A stretch of 64,000 nucleotides of DNA from JALZKA01 sp963786495 (lineage in GTDB: Bacteria > Actinomycetota > Thermoleophilia > Solirubrobacterales > 70-9). Positions 30,408 through 38,573 of the stretch are shown one piece after another. The DNA lies in the NCBI GenBank assembly GCA_963786495.1, contig CAWAZL010000010.1, positions 205,841 through 269,840 on the forward strand, written 5' to 3'. Both the position numbers and the translations under genes were made by a program. Numbering within the stretch: the first letter of the stretch is position 1; each line of letters begins with the position of its first letter. A model generated the notes under the pieces. It made no database searches. It was given only the letters and a program-made list of their open reading frames with translations, and was not told the origin of the DNA.

Positions 30408-30911
30408 ATGGGAAATGAGCAGGGATTCAACCGTCGTAAGTTCATCGCGTCCGGCGTCGCCCTCGGCGGCTCGGTTCTTTGGGCGCCCAGCTTCGCTTCC
30501 GCGAGGGGCGCCGGCATCGCCGGGCGGATCCAGGCGCTGCGCGATGAGATCGCGTCGAACAACGTCCGGGATGAGCGCCTGCTCAAGTCGATGCTCTCCA
30601 AGCTCGACCGCGCGAAGCAGGCGGTGCAGGACGGCGACGAAGAGCTCGCTTGTTCGCTTCTGAAGAAGTTCGTCCAGGTCACCAACCAGAACTCGCCGAC
30701 GGACGACAACGGGATGACCGTCCGCGAGGAGCGCGGCTGGAAGCAGGAGGCGCGCGACATCCGCAACGACCTCGGCTGCGACGCCGGTCCGACCGGCCCC
30801 ACCGGCCCCACCGGCCCGACCGGGCCTACGGGACCGACAGGTCCGACCGGTCCCACTGGACCCACGGGTCCGACCGGCGCGACGGGCGCCACCGGACCCA
30901 TCCGCCGCTGA
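30408..30911 (+). CDS. Tat-exported protein with collagen-like Gly-Pro-Thr tail
   Basis: A 167-residue protein. The N-terminus FNRRKFIASGVALGGSVLW is a twin-arginine signal peptide with cleavage near residue 33 (FASARG). The mature middle (about 35-125) is a charged helical region with two cysteines (ELACSLL and LGCDAG). The C-terminus is ten Gly-Pro-Thr triplets, two Gly-Ala-Thr and one Gly-Pro-Ile, a bacterial collagen-like sequence. The triplets could trimerise the protein; the Thr at the Y position may be glycosylated, which is suggestive beside the glycosyltransferase fusion. Function unknown. Confidence 0.8.
   Translation: MGNEQGFNRRKFIASGVALGGSVLWAPSFASARGAGIAGRIQALRDEIASNNVRDERLLKSMLSKLDRAKQAVQDGDEELACSLLKKFVQVTNQNSPTDDNGMTVREERGWKQEARDIRNDLGCDAGPTGPTGPTGPTGPTGPTGPTGPTGPTGPTGATGATGPIRR
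30786..30902 (+). repeat. 9-bp tandem repeat encoding collagen-like triplets
   Basis: Thirteen consecutive 9-base units of the form GGN-CCN-ACN with varied third positions (last three units Ala, Ala, and Pro-Ile). Synonymous variation between units shows the array is under protein-level selection or old, not a recent slippage product. This is not a CRISPR, because there are no spacers. Confidence 0.85.
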
Positions 30912-30941
30912 TCGACACCGCCGCCCCGCGGCACTTGGCGC

Positions 30942-33089
30942 CTAGCTGACGGTCCAGACGTGGCGCGCTGCCGCGCTCGTGTTGCCGGCCTCGTCGACGG
31001 CGCGCACGCGGAAAACGTGACGTCCCTGTGAGACGCCGGTGAAGTCCTTGCCCGCAGCGGGACAGGAGGTGTAGTTTCCGCCGTCGAGCTTGCAGACAAA
31101 CTCGACGCCGCCCTCGTCGGCCTCGTATTTGAACTTTGCCTTGGTCTTACTGGTCTTGGCCTTGGGGCCGCTTGTGATGAGAACGTCGGGCGAGACCGTG
31201 TCGACCGTAAACGTCGTTGAAGCCGGAGAGGCGTCAACGTTTCCGGGGGCGTCAGTCGCCCGGACCGCAAAGGTGTGCTCCCCCTCGCCAAGGGTCAGCG
31301 AGCGCGGCGAGGCACAAGCTGCGAAACCGCTGCCGTCGAGGCTGCACTCGAAGGTTGAACCGGGATCTGACGAGCTGAACTCGAGTTCTACCCGGGAAGT
31401 GCGGATCGAGCCGTTTGGCGGGTCTGTGATCGTCGTCTCCGGCGGGAGTGAGTCGACCGAGATCAGCCTGAAGGCTGTGAATCCTCCGACGTACAGGTCC
31501 TGGTCGTTGTCGGTGTCCAGGGCGGAAAGCTTCTCGAACGTTGTGATAAAGACGTTCGTCCCAGGGGTTGTGCCGGCGAAGCTCGCCGAGAACGGCCCAT
31601 TCCCGCCGAAAGTGCCTGCCGTCCCTGCCGAGGCACGGAATATCGACGAGCCGGCGCCGAAGACGTCCTGCGCGGTGTCGGCGTCGTCCGTGGTCATCTG
31701 CTCCTGAGACTCCAAAATGACGCGCGAGCCGTCCGGGATCGCCGCGCGGAACCTGACGTCGAACGCGCCCTGGTCGTTCGCGCCGGCGGACATTCGGGTG
31801 AGCGCGCCGCTCGCCGTATCGGTGCGATAGACGTCCTTGGCCGAATCCCCGTCCCCGATGAGCAACGCCTCGTCGGTGCTGAAGAACGCGAAGCTGCCTG
31901 TGGTCGAGATGTCGTTGAAGTCGGCGGCGAAGTCTCCGGTCAACCCGTTGCCGTTGATCGTGCCGGCGCTGATCAGCGTGGTGGTCGCCCCACTACGCAT
32001 GTACACGTCTTGCACGGTGTCCGTTTCGCCGGCGACCATCGCCGCATTCGTGGTGAAGAAGACCTTTGTGGCATCGCTTGACGCTTTTTGGAAGTTCACG
32101 TCGAGCGCCGCCTGAGCCCCTGGCCCGGCGCCAGTCGAGAGCAGTGTGATCACGCCGCCGAGAGCCTGAAACAAGTCGCGCTTGCCTGTGTCGCTGTCGG
32201 TGCCAGCGCCGGGGATCGCCTCAGTCGACGAGAAGATGACCCGCGTCCCGTCCGCCGAGTTATCGTGGAAGCCAGCCGGGGCCGTCGTCCCGGGGGTCAC
32301 AAGCGTCGTGACGCTGGACGACAGGTTTCGCTCGTAGATGTCGGTGCTGCCATCGGCACTGACGAACGGCTCATTGGTCTGCAGGAAGACCCGCAGGCCG
32401 CTGTCGGACACACCGACGAAATCCACCTGTTGAGTGCCGGTGTCACCCGGGCCCTGCGAGACGTGCACGAGCGGGGCCGGCGCGTCGGCGTCGAAGACGT
32501 AGACGTCTTCTTGGAGGTCCGTGTCCGTGTTCAGCAGGCGGGCCTCCGTTTGAAAGAACACCTGCCCGGTCGAATCGATCAGGTGCACGAACTGCCGGGA
32601 ATCCCCTCCGCCTGCGCCAGGACCGGGGTCCGTCGGCCCGGTCGAGACCAGGGTCGTCGTGTCGGTCGCGGTGTTGCGCTCGTAGATGTCCATGGCCGAG
32701 TCGTTGTCCGCGGCGACGAGGCTCTCCTCGGTCGTGAAGTAGACGCGGAGTCCATCGGCGCTCGTTGCGGCCCAGAAATTGAAGAAGTCGTTCGAGTTGC
32801 CGCCCGTAGGTCCGATCGTGATCAGTTCGGTGGTCCCACCGTCGACCGTGTTGTCGCGATCACGCAGGTATAGGTCCGACTCCACGTCCGTGTCAGCCGG
32901 AGCCATGCGCTCGTTGGTCTGAAAGACGACGAAGTCAGATGTTCCGTCAGTGGAGGATTGGAAGCTGACGAACCCGTTCGCGGCAGGGGGACCGATCAAA
33001 AGCGTGCCAAAGCAAGTGGCGACGATGAAAAACCTGCGGGGGGAACGAATGAGACCACCAGATCCAGTCGCCCCGCACTTTCCCCGCAT
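30942..33089 (-). CDS. Secreted propeller-repeat protein with two C-terminal Ig-like domains
   Basis: A 715-residue exported protein. A basic leader and hydrophobic segment (RRFFIVATCFGTLLIG) form the signal peptide, cleaved near residue 38. Residues ~40-520 contain about nine propeller blades with recurring D-x-D-x-x-x-D-V/L-Y turns (DTDVESDLYLRDRD, DNDSAMDIYERN, DTDLQEDVYVFD). Residues ~530-625 and ~626-715 are two Ig-like domains, each with a Cys pair (FECSLDGSGFAAC, FVCKLDGGNYTSC) and a RATDAPGNVD or RAVDEAGNTS end. Probably surface adhesive or structural. ATG 33089 is in the palindrome GCATGC. Confidence 0.8.
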   Translation of the reverse strand: MRGKCGATGSGGLIRSPRRFFIVATCFGTLLIGPPAANGFVSFQSSTDGTSDFVVFQTNERMAPADTDVESDLYLRDRDNTVDGGTTELITIGPTGGNSNDFFNFWAATSADGLRVYFTTEESLVAADNDSAMDIYERNTATDTTTLVSTGPTDPGPGAGGGDSRQFVHLIDSTGQVFFQTEARLLNTDTDLQEDVYVFDADAPAPLVHVSQGPGDTGTQQVDFVGVSDSGLRVFLQTNEPFVSADGSTDIYERNLSSSVTTLVTPGTTAPAGFHDNSADGTRVIFSSTEAIPGAGTDSDTGKRDLFQALGGVITLLSTGAGPGAQAALDVNFQKASSDATKVFFTTNAAMVAGETDTVQDVYMRSGATTTLISAGTINGNGLTGDFAADFNDISTTGSFAFFSTDEALLIGDGDSAKDVYRTDTASGALTRMSAGANDQGAFDVRFRAAIPDGSRVILESQEQMTTDDADTAQDVFGAGSSIFRASAGTAGTFGGNGPFSASFAGTTPGTNVFITTFEKLSALDTDNDQDLYVGGFTAFRLISVDSLPPETTITDPPNGSIRTSRVELEFSSSDPGSTFECSLDGSGFAACASPRSLTLGEGEHTFAVRATDAPGNVDASPASTTFTVDTVSPDVLITSGPKAKTSKTKAKFKYEADEGGVEFVCKLDGGNYTSCPAAGKDFTGVSQGRHVFRVRAVDEAGNTSAAARHVWTVS

Positions 33090-33131
33090 GCGACGAGCCT
33101 ACACCCAGCGAGACCCCAGCCCAAACGCTGG

Positions 33132-33137
33132 TAGCTT
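33132..33137 (+). promoter_or_regulatory. Leaderless-type -10 box (TAGCTT)
   Basis: TAGCTT ends 7 bases before ATG 33145 and supports that start of the MBL-fold hydrolase over the longer frame from 32950. Confidence 0.45.
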
Positions 33138-33144
33138 CGAGGCG

Positions 33145-33927
33145 ATGCCGGGGGCGAGCCAAGCGAGCAGCCCAGACGCTCGAAGCGAGCATCTGACTTT
33201 CGTCGGCCATTCAACCGTTCTTCTCGAGATCGGCGGCGCGCGGGTCCTCACGGATCCCATCCTGAGAGACAGGGTTCTGCACATCCGCCGGCACGTGGGA
33301 GCCGTTGCGCCTGATGTCGTCGAGCGGATCGACGCGGTGCTCATCTCGCACCTTCACCCGGACCACCTCGACCCGCCATCGATCCGCAAGCTCGGCAGAG
33401 AAACGCGGATCATCGCGCCGGCGGGCTCAGCCAAGCTTTTGCGGCGCTATGGCTTCAAGCGCGTGGACGAGGTCGCCGTGGGTGACTGGGCCGAGATCGG
33501 AGACTTACGGATCAACGCGGTTGCCGTCGAGCACGACGGAAGGCGGTACCCGATCGGGGTCCGCGTTCCGGCGCTGGGCTACGAGGTCCAAGGAAAGTCG
33601 ACCGTCTTCTTCGCGGGCGATACGGCGCCCTTCGACATGTCCGGCCTGGCCGACATCGACGTGGCGTTGCTTCCGATCGCCGGCTGGGGCCCGACCCTGC
33701 GCGAAGCGCATCACCTTGACGCCAGGCTCGCGGCCGAGGCCGCTGCCGCGATCGGCCCGCGGGTTGCCGTGCCGATTCACTGGGGCACCATGCTCCGGAT
33801 GGGGCTCGGTGACCGCGCTCATGAGATCCTCGTCCGCCCGGCCGAGAAGTTCACCGCCCGCATGGCGGAGCTCGCCCCGGATGTCGAGGCGCGTGTGCTT
33901 CAGCCCGGCGAGTCGATGCCGCTTTAG
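33145..33927 (+). CDS. MBL-fold metal-dependent hydrolase (UlaG-like)
   Basis: A 260-residue metallo-beta-lactamase-fold protein. Metal motif HLHPDHLD, upstream FVGHSTVLLEIGG, later FFAGDTAPFD (bridging Asp) and VAVPIHWGT (terminal His) all match the UlaG/RomA-like branch. These are phosphodiesterases, lactonases or N-acyl-phosphatidylethanolamine hydrolases; the substrate is not predictable. The start at ATG 33145 is based on the TAGCTT box and the family N-terminus. Divergent from the propeller/Ig gene by 55 bases. Confidence 0.85.
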   Translation: MPGASQASSPDARSEHLTFVGHSTVLLEIGGARVLTDPILRDRVLHIRRHVGAVAPDVVERIDAVLISHLHPDHLDPPSIRKLGRETRIIAPAGSAKLLRRYGFKRVDEVAVGDWAEIGDLRINAVAVEHDGRRYPIGVRVPALGYEVQGKSTVFFAGDTAPFDMSGLADIDVALLPIAGWGPTLREAHHLDARLAAEAAAAIGPRVAVPIHWGTMLRMGLGDRAHEILVRPAEKFTARMAELAPDVEARVLQPGESMPL

Positions 33928-33997
33928 CTGACCGGGTTCGCACGGCGGCAAACGAGTAATCGCTTCGCGTTTCTTGCCTGCAACCGGAGGAGGATCC

Positions 33998-34057
33998 ATG
34001 GCCAAGGACCACGACTCGTCCGAAGTCCTAGGTCCCGCGCGCTTGACAGACCGCTGA
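33998..34057 (+). CDS. Possible 19-residue small protein with strong ribosome-binding site
   Basis: GGAGGAGGA at 33986-33994 precedes ATG 33998, the best Shine-Dalgarno for hundreds of bases around, and the frame encodes MAKDHDSSEVLGPARLTDR before TGA. Nothing else in 33928-34078 explains the ribosome-binding site. It could be a true small protein, a leader peptide for the phosphoesterase gene, or the front of a decayed gene. The end overlaps the -35 box of the next gene. Confidence 0.35.
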   Translation: MAKDHDSSEVLGPARLTDR

Positions 34058-34071
34058 GGCCAGCGGATACT
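34043..34071 (+). promoter_or_regulatory. Promoter of the phosphoesterase-like gene (-35 and -10)
   Basis: TTGACA (34043-34048) and GATACT (34066-34071) are separated by 17 bases, an ideal sigma-70-type spacing. The -10 ends 7 bases before ATG 34079, so the transcript would be leaderless. This is the clearest two-box promoter in the window. Confidence 0.65.
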
Positions 34072-34078
34072 GGATCCG

Positions 34079-35194
34079 ATGGCTCGGATCGCAGTAGCCG
34101 TCGTTGCACTCATGCTCGCGGGGGTCTCGCTGGCCGCTGCGCCCGAGCCGCGCGCCGGTAGCGCGGGTTGCGAAGACGCAAAGGCGGAGCTGGACGACGC
34201 CAAGCAGAAGGTGAAGAAGGCGAAGAAGGCGCTCAGGAAAGCGGAAACACCGCGGGCGAAGCAGAAGGCGAAGAAGGCGCTTAGGAAGGCCAAGGACCGC
34301 CTGCAAGTCGCCAAGGAGGCCGAGGCGGCGGCATGTACCGGGGAGGTTCGGTTCGTGGTCATCGGCGCACAGGGGAAGGGCAACACCGCCCAAGCCGAAA
34401 TCGGTGCTGCGATCGACGCGAAGTGCACGGCGAGCGGATGCGACTACGTCATCGGGCTCGGAAACAACATCTTCGACGATGGCGCGGACTCGCCGACTGA
34501 TGATCAGTTCGAGACGCATTTCGAGGATCCCTACGCGAACGTCGATCTTCCGTTCTGGCTTGGCTTGGGCAACCACGACTACGGCGGGGACGGGACGGGC
34601 AACGAATTCGAGAAGGCGCAGAACGAGATCGACTACACGGACGTTTCCCCGTCGGGGAAGTGGAAGATGCCCGCGGCCTACTACCGTCGCAAAGACGGGC
34701 CTGTCGAGTTCTTCACGCTCGATACGAACCTTCAGATGTACGGGATGGACGCCCAGCAGGAGACCGACGTGTCCAATTGGCTCGCTGCTTCGACCGCCGA
34801 CTGGAAGATCGCGCTAGGTCTCCATGGTTATCGCTCCAACGGACCACACGGAAACGCGGGCACCTACGACGGCGTCCCGAACATCCCGGTCGTTTCGGGC
34901 CAGGGCGTCAAGGACTTCATGGAAGACCACGTCTGCGGTGAGGCGGACGTCTACTTTTCCGCCCACGACCACAGCCTTCAGTGGCTGGAACAGGACGCGA
35001 CGAACTGTCCCGGCACCGAGTTGATTGTCAGCGGCACCGCCGCATCGAGCACGGAGCTCGAAGGGGACAACCCGACCCACTACGAGAGCGAGGAGCTCGG
35101 CTTCGCCTACGTCGTCATTGAGGGCAACGAGATGACGCTCGACTTCATCGACGCGGACGGTACGGTGCTGTTCTCGAAAACGATCACGAAGTAG
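34079..35194 (+). CDS. Exported metallophosphoesterase-like protein with degenerate metal site
   Basis: A 371-residue secreted protein. Signal peptide (residues 1-20), a Lys/Ala-rich coiled coil (about 30-88), then a calcineurin/purple-acid-phosphatase-like domain. GLGNHDYGG (Asn/His), GLHGYRSNGPHG (His) and SAHDHSLQW (His-x-His) are kept. The first metal motif GDxG is replaced by GAQG, and the bridging GDNFY is replaced by GNNIF, so the M1-site Asp, the bridging Asp and the Tyr are lost. It may be a binding protein instead of an active phosphatase. Cytochrome bd genes follow 18 bases later. Confidence 0.78.
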   Translation: MARIAVAVVALMLAGVSLAAAPEPRAGSAGCEDAKAELDDAKQKVKKAKKALRKAETPRAKQKAKKALRKAKDRLQVAKEAEAAACTGEVRFVVIGAQGKGNTAQAEIGAAIDAKCTASGCDYVIGLGNNIFDDGADSPTDDQFETHFEDPYANVDLPFWLGLGNHDYGGDGTGNEFEKAQNEIDYTDVSPSGKWKMPAAYYRRKDGPVEFFTLDTNLQMYGMDAQQETDVSNWLAASTADWKIALGLHGYRSNGPHGNAGTYDGVPNIPVVSGQGVKDFMEDHVCGEADVYFSAHDHSLQWLEQDATNCPGTELIVSGTAASSTELEGDNPTHYESEELGFAYVVIEGNEMTLDFIDADGTVLFSKTITK

Positions 35195-35212
35195 CCAACC
35201 GGGCTCAACGGT

Positions 35213-36616
35213 TTGTTCGACGCTCTCACCTTCCTAGCTGCCGAGTCGCCCGAGCTCCTGCCGGCTCGAAGCCAGATGGCGTTCACGCTCGGCTTCCACA
35301 TCATCCTGGCCTGCATCGGCGTCGCCTTCCCGGCGATCATGCTTATCGCCAACTACATCGGCCTGAAAAGGGACGATCCGGTCGCGCTGGAACTCGCCAA
35401 GCGCTGGTCGAAGGTCGCGGCGGTCACCTTCGCGGTCGGCGCGGTGACGGGCACCGTTCTGTCGTTTGAGTTCGGGCTCTTGTGGCCCGCATTCACAGGC
35501 CGCTTCGGCGAGGTCTTCGGGATCCTGTTCGCGATCGAGGGGATCTTCTTCTTCATCGAGGCGATCTTCATCGCGATCTACATCTACGGCTGGAAGCGAA
35601 TGAGCGGGTGGGCTCACTTCTGGACCGGCGTGCCGATCGTGGTCTGTGGGATCGGGGGCGCGTTCTCCGTCGTCGCGGTCAACGGCTGGATGAACCAGCC
35701 CGGCGGCTTCACCATGGACGCCGCGGGCAACGTCACGGATGTCGAGCCGATGAAGGTGATTTTCAACGATGCGGTGCCTTACGAGGTCCCGCACATGATC
35801 CTCGCCGCCTACATGGTCACCGGATTCCTGGTCGCCTCGGTCTATGCGGTGGGGATGATGCGGGGCCGGCGCGATCGCCACCACCGCCTCGGCCTGTTGA
35901 TCCCGCTCACCGTGGCGGCGATCATGACCCCGGTCCAGCTCTTCGTCGGCGACATCGCGGCCCGCGAGATCGCAAAGGACCAACCGATCAAGTTTGCGGC
36001 GATGGCGTGCGTCCAAGAGACCGATCGCGACGTGACGGAGTACATCGGCGGCATCTGCACCGACGATGGCGTGAAGGGCGGGATCGGCATTCCTGGCCTC
36101 AACTCGTTTCTGGTCGACTTTTCCACCAACACGGAAGTCATCGGCCTGGACTCCGTGCCCCCCGACGAGCGCCCGCCGGCAAACACGCTTCTTCACCTGT
36201 CGTTCGACGCGATGGTGGGAATCGGCACCGCCCTCTTGGGGCTGGGCCTCTGGCTGGGCATCACATGGTGGCGCAAGCGGGACTTCCCGCAGTCGAAGTG
36301 GTTCCTCCGATCGGTAGCCGTGTCGGGCGTGGCAGCCATCGTCGCGATGGAATGCGGCTGGATCGTGACTGAGGTCGGCCGACAACCATGGGTCGTCAAC
36401 GGGATCATGCGCACCGAAGAAGCGATCACGGGAGCGAGTGGCGTCTGGGTGACGTTCTCGATCGTGTTGGTCCTCTACACGCTGCTCGGCGTCGCGACAG
36501 TGGTCGTGTTACGCAGGATGGCCGAACGGTGGCGCGAAGCCTCGGCGGACGCCGTCCAGGTCCCGTACGGACCGCGTGACGATCCGCCCTCTGAAGCTCC
36601 AGACGGCAAGGCATGA
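35213..36616 (+). CDS. cydA: Cytochrome bd ubiquinol/menaquinol oxidase subunit I
   Basis: A 467-residue subunit with nine hydrophobic segments. His29 in FTLGFHIILA is the haem ligand of the first helices; the quinol loop region and the conserved ECGWIVTEVGRQPWVV are present. The Q-loop is short, as in Gram-positive and cyanide-insensitive forms. With CydB it oxidises quinol and reduces O2 at high affinity. TTG 35213 is used because MFDALTFLA leads directly into the family start; no clear ribosome-binding site precedes it. Operon with cydB; cydCD are not adjacent. Confidence 0.95.
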   Translation: MFDALTFLAAESPELLPARSQMAFTLGFHIILACIGVAFPAIMLIANYIGLKRDDPVALELAKRWSKVAAVTFAVGAVTGTVLSFEFGLLWPAFTGRFGEVFGILFAIEGIFFFIEAIFIAIYIYGWKRMSGWAHFWTGVPIVVCGIGGAFSVVAVNGWMNQPGGFTMDAAGNVTDVEPMKVIFNDAVPYEVPHMILAAYMVTGFLVASVYAVGMMRGRRDRHHRLGLLIPLTVAAIMTPVQLFVGDIAAREIAKDQPIKFAAMACVQETDRDVTEYIGGICTDDGVKGGIGIPGLNSFLVDFSTNTEVIGLDSVPPDERPPANTLLHLSFDAMVGIGTALLGLGLWLGITWWRKRDFPQSKWFLRSVAVSGVAAIVAMECGWIVTEVGRQPWVVNGIMRTEEAITGASGVWVTFSIVLVLYTLLGVATVVVLRRMAERWREASADAVQVPYGPRDDPPSEAPDGKA

Positions 36617-37644
36617 GTACGGCGGATGCAGTCGCTGCGGTCCTGTGGGTTGGAGTCACGCTCTACGCCGTCTTCGGCGGCGCCGACTTCGGGGCAGGCT
36701 TCTGGGCCCTTGTCAGCGGAAGCGGGGAGAGGGGGGAGCGTGCCCGGCACCTCATCGACCGCGCCATCGGCCCTGTCTGGGAGGCGAACCACGTCTGGCT
36801 GATCTTCATCCTCGTCATTCTTTGGACCGGCTTCGCGGTCGCGTTTGAGGCGGTCACGTCGACTCTTTTCATTCCGCTCAGCCTCGCCGCGCTCGGCATC
36901 GTCCTGCGCGGGGCCGGCTTCGCCTTCCATGAGTCAAATGACCGGCTGGGCACCCGGCGGCTCGCCGAGCACCTCTTCGCGGCTTCGTCCGTTATCACGC
37001 CGTTCTTCATGGGCACTGTCGTCGGGGCGATCGCGTCAGGGCGGGTACCGGTGGGCAACGCGGCCGGCGACCCCGTCTCGAGTTGGCTTAACCCTGTCTC
37101 GATAATGGTTGGAGTCCTCTTCGTAGCGACCGGCGCCTACCTCGCCGCGGTGTTCCTGGTCAGTGACGCGCGCCGCTCCAAGGACGACGACCTCGAGACC
37201 TATTTCAGGGTCAGGGCCATGACCGCCGCCGTCATCACGGGTGTCATTGCAGTCGTCGGCATTCTTGTCCTTCGAGAGGACGACCCATACACCTACGAGG
37301 GCCTCACGAGCGAAGGCATCCCACTCGTGATCGTCTCTGCGGTTTGCGGCCTGGGAGCGTTGCTGCTGCTTCACCGCCGCGCTCGTCGCGGCGCGCGCGA
37401 ACTGGCGGTCGGCGCCGTGGTCGCGATCATCTGGGGCTGGGGGGTGGCCCAGTACCCGTACCTCCTGCCGACCGACCTGACAATTGCAGCGGGCGCGGGC
37501 ACCGACGCGACCATGACGATGGTCCTGATCGTCTTCGCCGCCGCGGTGATCCTGGTGATCCCGTCGATCGCTTTGCTCTACACGCTCACTCAGCGAAACG
37601 TCTTCGAGCCCGAGCCCGAGGCCGAGCGCGAGCGGGCCGGCTAA
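36613..37644 (+). CDS. cydB: Cytochrome bd oxidase subunit II
   Basis: A 343-residue subunit with about nine hydrophobic segments. It starts with LWVGVTLYAVFGGADFGAGF, the CydB N-terminal signature, and contains GPVWEANHVWLIF, typical of the family. ATG 36613 overlaps the cydA stop by 4 bases (ATGA). The C-terminus is acidic. The stop TAA overlaps the stop of the convergent SRPBCC gene inside a small palindrome. Confidence 0.95.
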   Translation: MSTADAVAAVLWVGVTLYAVFGGADFGAGFWALVSGSGERGERARHLIDRAIGPVWEANHVWLIFILVILWTGFAVAFEAVTSTLFIPLSLAALGIVLRGAGFAFHESNDRLGTRRLAEHLFAASSVITPFFMGTVVGAIASGRVPVGNAAGDPVSSWLNPVSIMVGVLFVATGAYLAAVFLVSDARRSKDDDLETYFRVRAMTAAVITGVIAVVGILVLREDDPYTYEGLTSEGIPLVIVSAVCGLGALLLLHRRARRGARELAVGAVVAIIWGWGVAQYPYLLPTDLTIAAGAGTDATMTMVLIVFAAAVILVIPSIALLYTLTQRNVFEPEPEAERERAG

Positions 37645-37650
37645 GCCGGC
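37636..37650. terminator. Palindrome spanning two overlapping stop codons
   Basis: GCCGGC (37636-37641), TAA, GCCGGC (37645-37650). The cydB TAA (37642-37644) and the TAG of the opposite gene (37641-37643 read on minus) lie in its centre. The stem is only 6 bp, so the terminator role is tentative. Confidence 0.35.
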
Positions 37651-38109
37651 TCGGCGACCAAGTCGGCCGGCGCATTCGCAAGTCGCGCCGAGTCCTCGAG
37701 CATCCTCGTAAACGAGCGCTTGAGGGCGAACGCGAATACCGCGCCGAGCAGGCCACCTATGAGTGGAGTGGTGACCCGGAAGGTCGAGGTCCAGAGCACG
37801 TGAGTGCCGGACGCCGTCGGCTCGAAGCGGATCGAGCCGCCATCGTGCTCGACTGGGCCAGTTGACGTCGATGATCAGGTAGTCGAGCCGGCTGGGCGCC
37901 TCATAAGCGGTGATCTCCTCGTCGAAACGCAGCGGCCATGCCTTGAGCCTGCGGACAGCGCCGACCCCGTTGCGGTCCGTAGTGCCCTCCTTGAGGAGCT
38001 CCGAGGAGCCAATCGGGCGGAACCGGTCATACCGAGCGTGGTCCGCCATCGCCTCGAACACGCCCTCGATGGGCGCGTCAAGGTCCACCTCGAGGTTCAC
38101 CTGGGACAT
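37641..38109 (-). CDS. SRPBCC (START-like) protein, interrupted by a frameshift
   Basis: The N-terminal ~83 residues (VNLEVDLDAPIEGVFEAMAD, then EITAYEAPSRLDYLI) are a polyketide-cyclase/START-like domain. After NWP the frame runs on as antisense of cydB. The expected continuation VEHDGGSIRFEPTASGTHVL to the C-terminal helix LKRSFTRMLEDSARLA is in the next frame down to TAG at 37641. One extra base near 37854 explains this; repaired length is 155 residues. Such proteins bind hydrophobic ligands. Either a recent pseudogene or a sequence error. Confidence 0.75.
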
Positions 38110-38137
38110 GGCGCAACCCTATTCGGTGCGGTCCCGG

Positions 38138-38500
38138 CTAGCTGGCCGTGTAGACGGCTCCCTTGCAGAGGTCGCCTCCGACGTTCTTCGAGAACAGCTT
38201 CACTCTGTAGATCGGACCATCGTCCTCCGTCAGCAAGCCAAACCCGCCCTCGGCCGAAGTCTTCGCCGTGTCCTGCGTCTCGAGGTCACCTTTCTCTCCG
38301 ATGATCCCGGCCACCTTGCGATTGCCAACGCACTTCTGCTTGTTCGAAATCACGCGGCCCGACATAAGCAGCTTCTCATCGCCAGGGTTTAAGTCAAACG
38401 GAGCGACGTAAAGCTCCGAGTCGATCTCCGCACGTGCCGCTCCGGCGGCCGGAAGTGCAACTGCAGCGACCAGGACGATTACCCCGATCAATCCCTTCAT
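38138..38500 (-). CDS. Small secreted protein, paralogue A
   Basis: A 120-residue exported protein: signal peptide (GVIVLVAAVALPAAGAARA, cleavage near residue 24), then a beta-rich domain with MSGRVISNKQKCVGNRKVAG, a GGFGLLTEDDGPIYRVKLF strand and a final GGDLCKGAVY. It shares Cys spacing and the order KC-x(3)-R, then G-x-W/F strand, then CK/CG with the proteins at 40728 and 42901. Function unknown. ATG 38500 begins directly at the signal peptide; the longer frame to 38674 is antisense of the neighbour. Confidence 0.7.
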   Translation of the reverse strand: MKGLIGVIVLVAAVALPAAGAARAEIDSELYVAPFDLNPGDEKLLMSGRVISNKQKCVGNRKVAGIIGEKGDLETQDTAKTSAEGGFGLLTEDDGPIYRVKLFSKNVGGDLCKGAVYTAS

Positions 38501-38573
38501 GATGCGCCTTTCGTCGAGTTGACCGTGGGGGAGTCTAAGGCCGCCTTGAGGCTGTCCGAACCGCTGACGACGC

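Noticed and set aside
30786..30902. Possible CRISPR or minisatellite array
   Set aside because: The 9-base units are contiguous without spacers and preserve the Gly-x-Thr codon pattern, so it is a coding repeat.
30233..31291. Minus-strand frame with repeated Gly-Pro-Val
   Set aside because: It is the reverse translation of the Gly-Pro-Thr tandem array of the gene at 30408; the plus frame has a Tat signal and promoter.
35195..35212. Rex operator upstream of cydAB
   Set aside because: I looked for TTGTGAA-N6-TTCACAA or near forms upstream of cydA and upstream of 34079 and saw none; a scan with a weight matrix would be needed to settle it.
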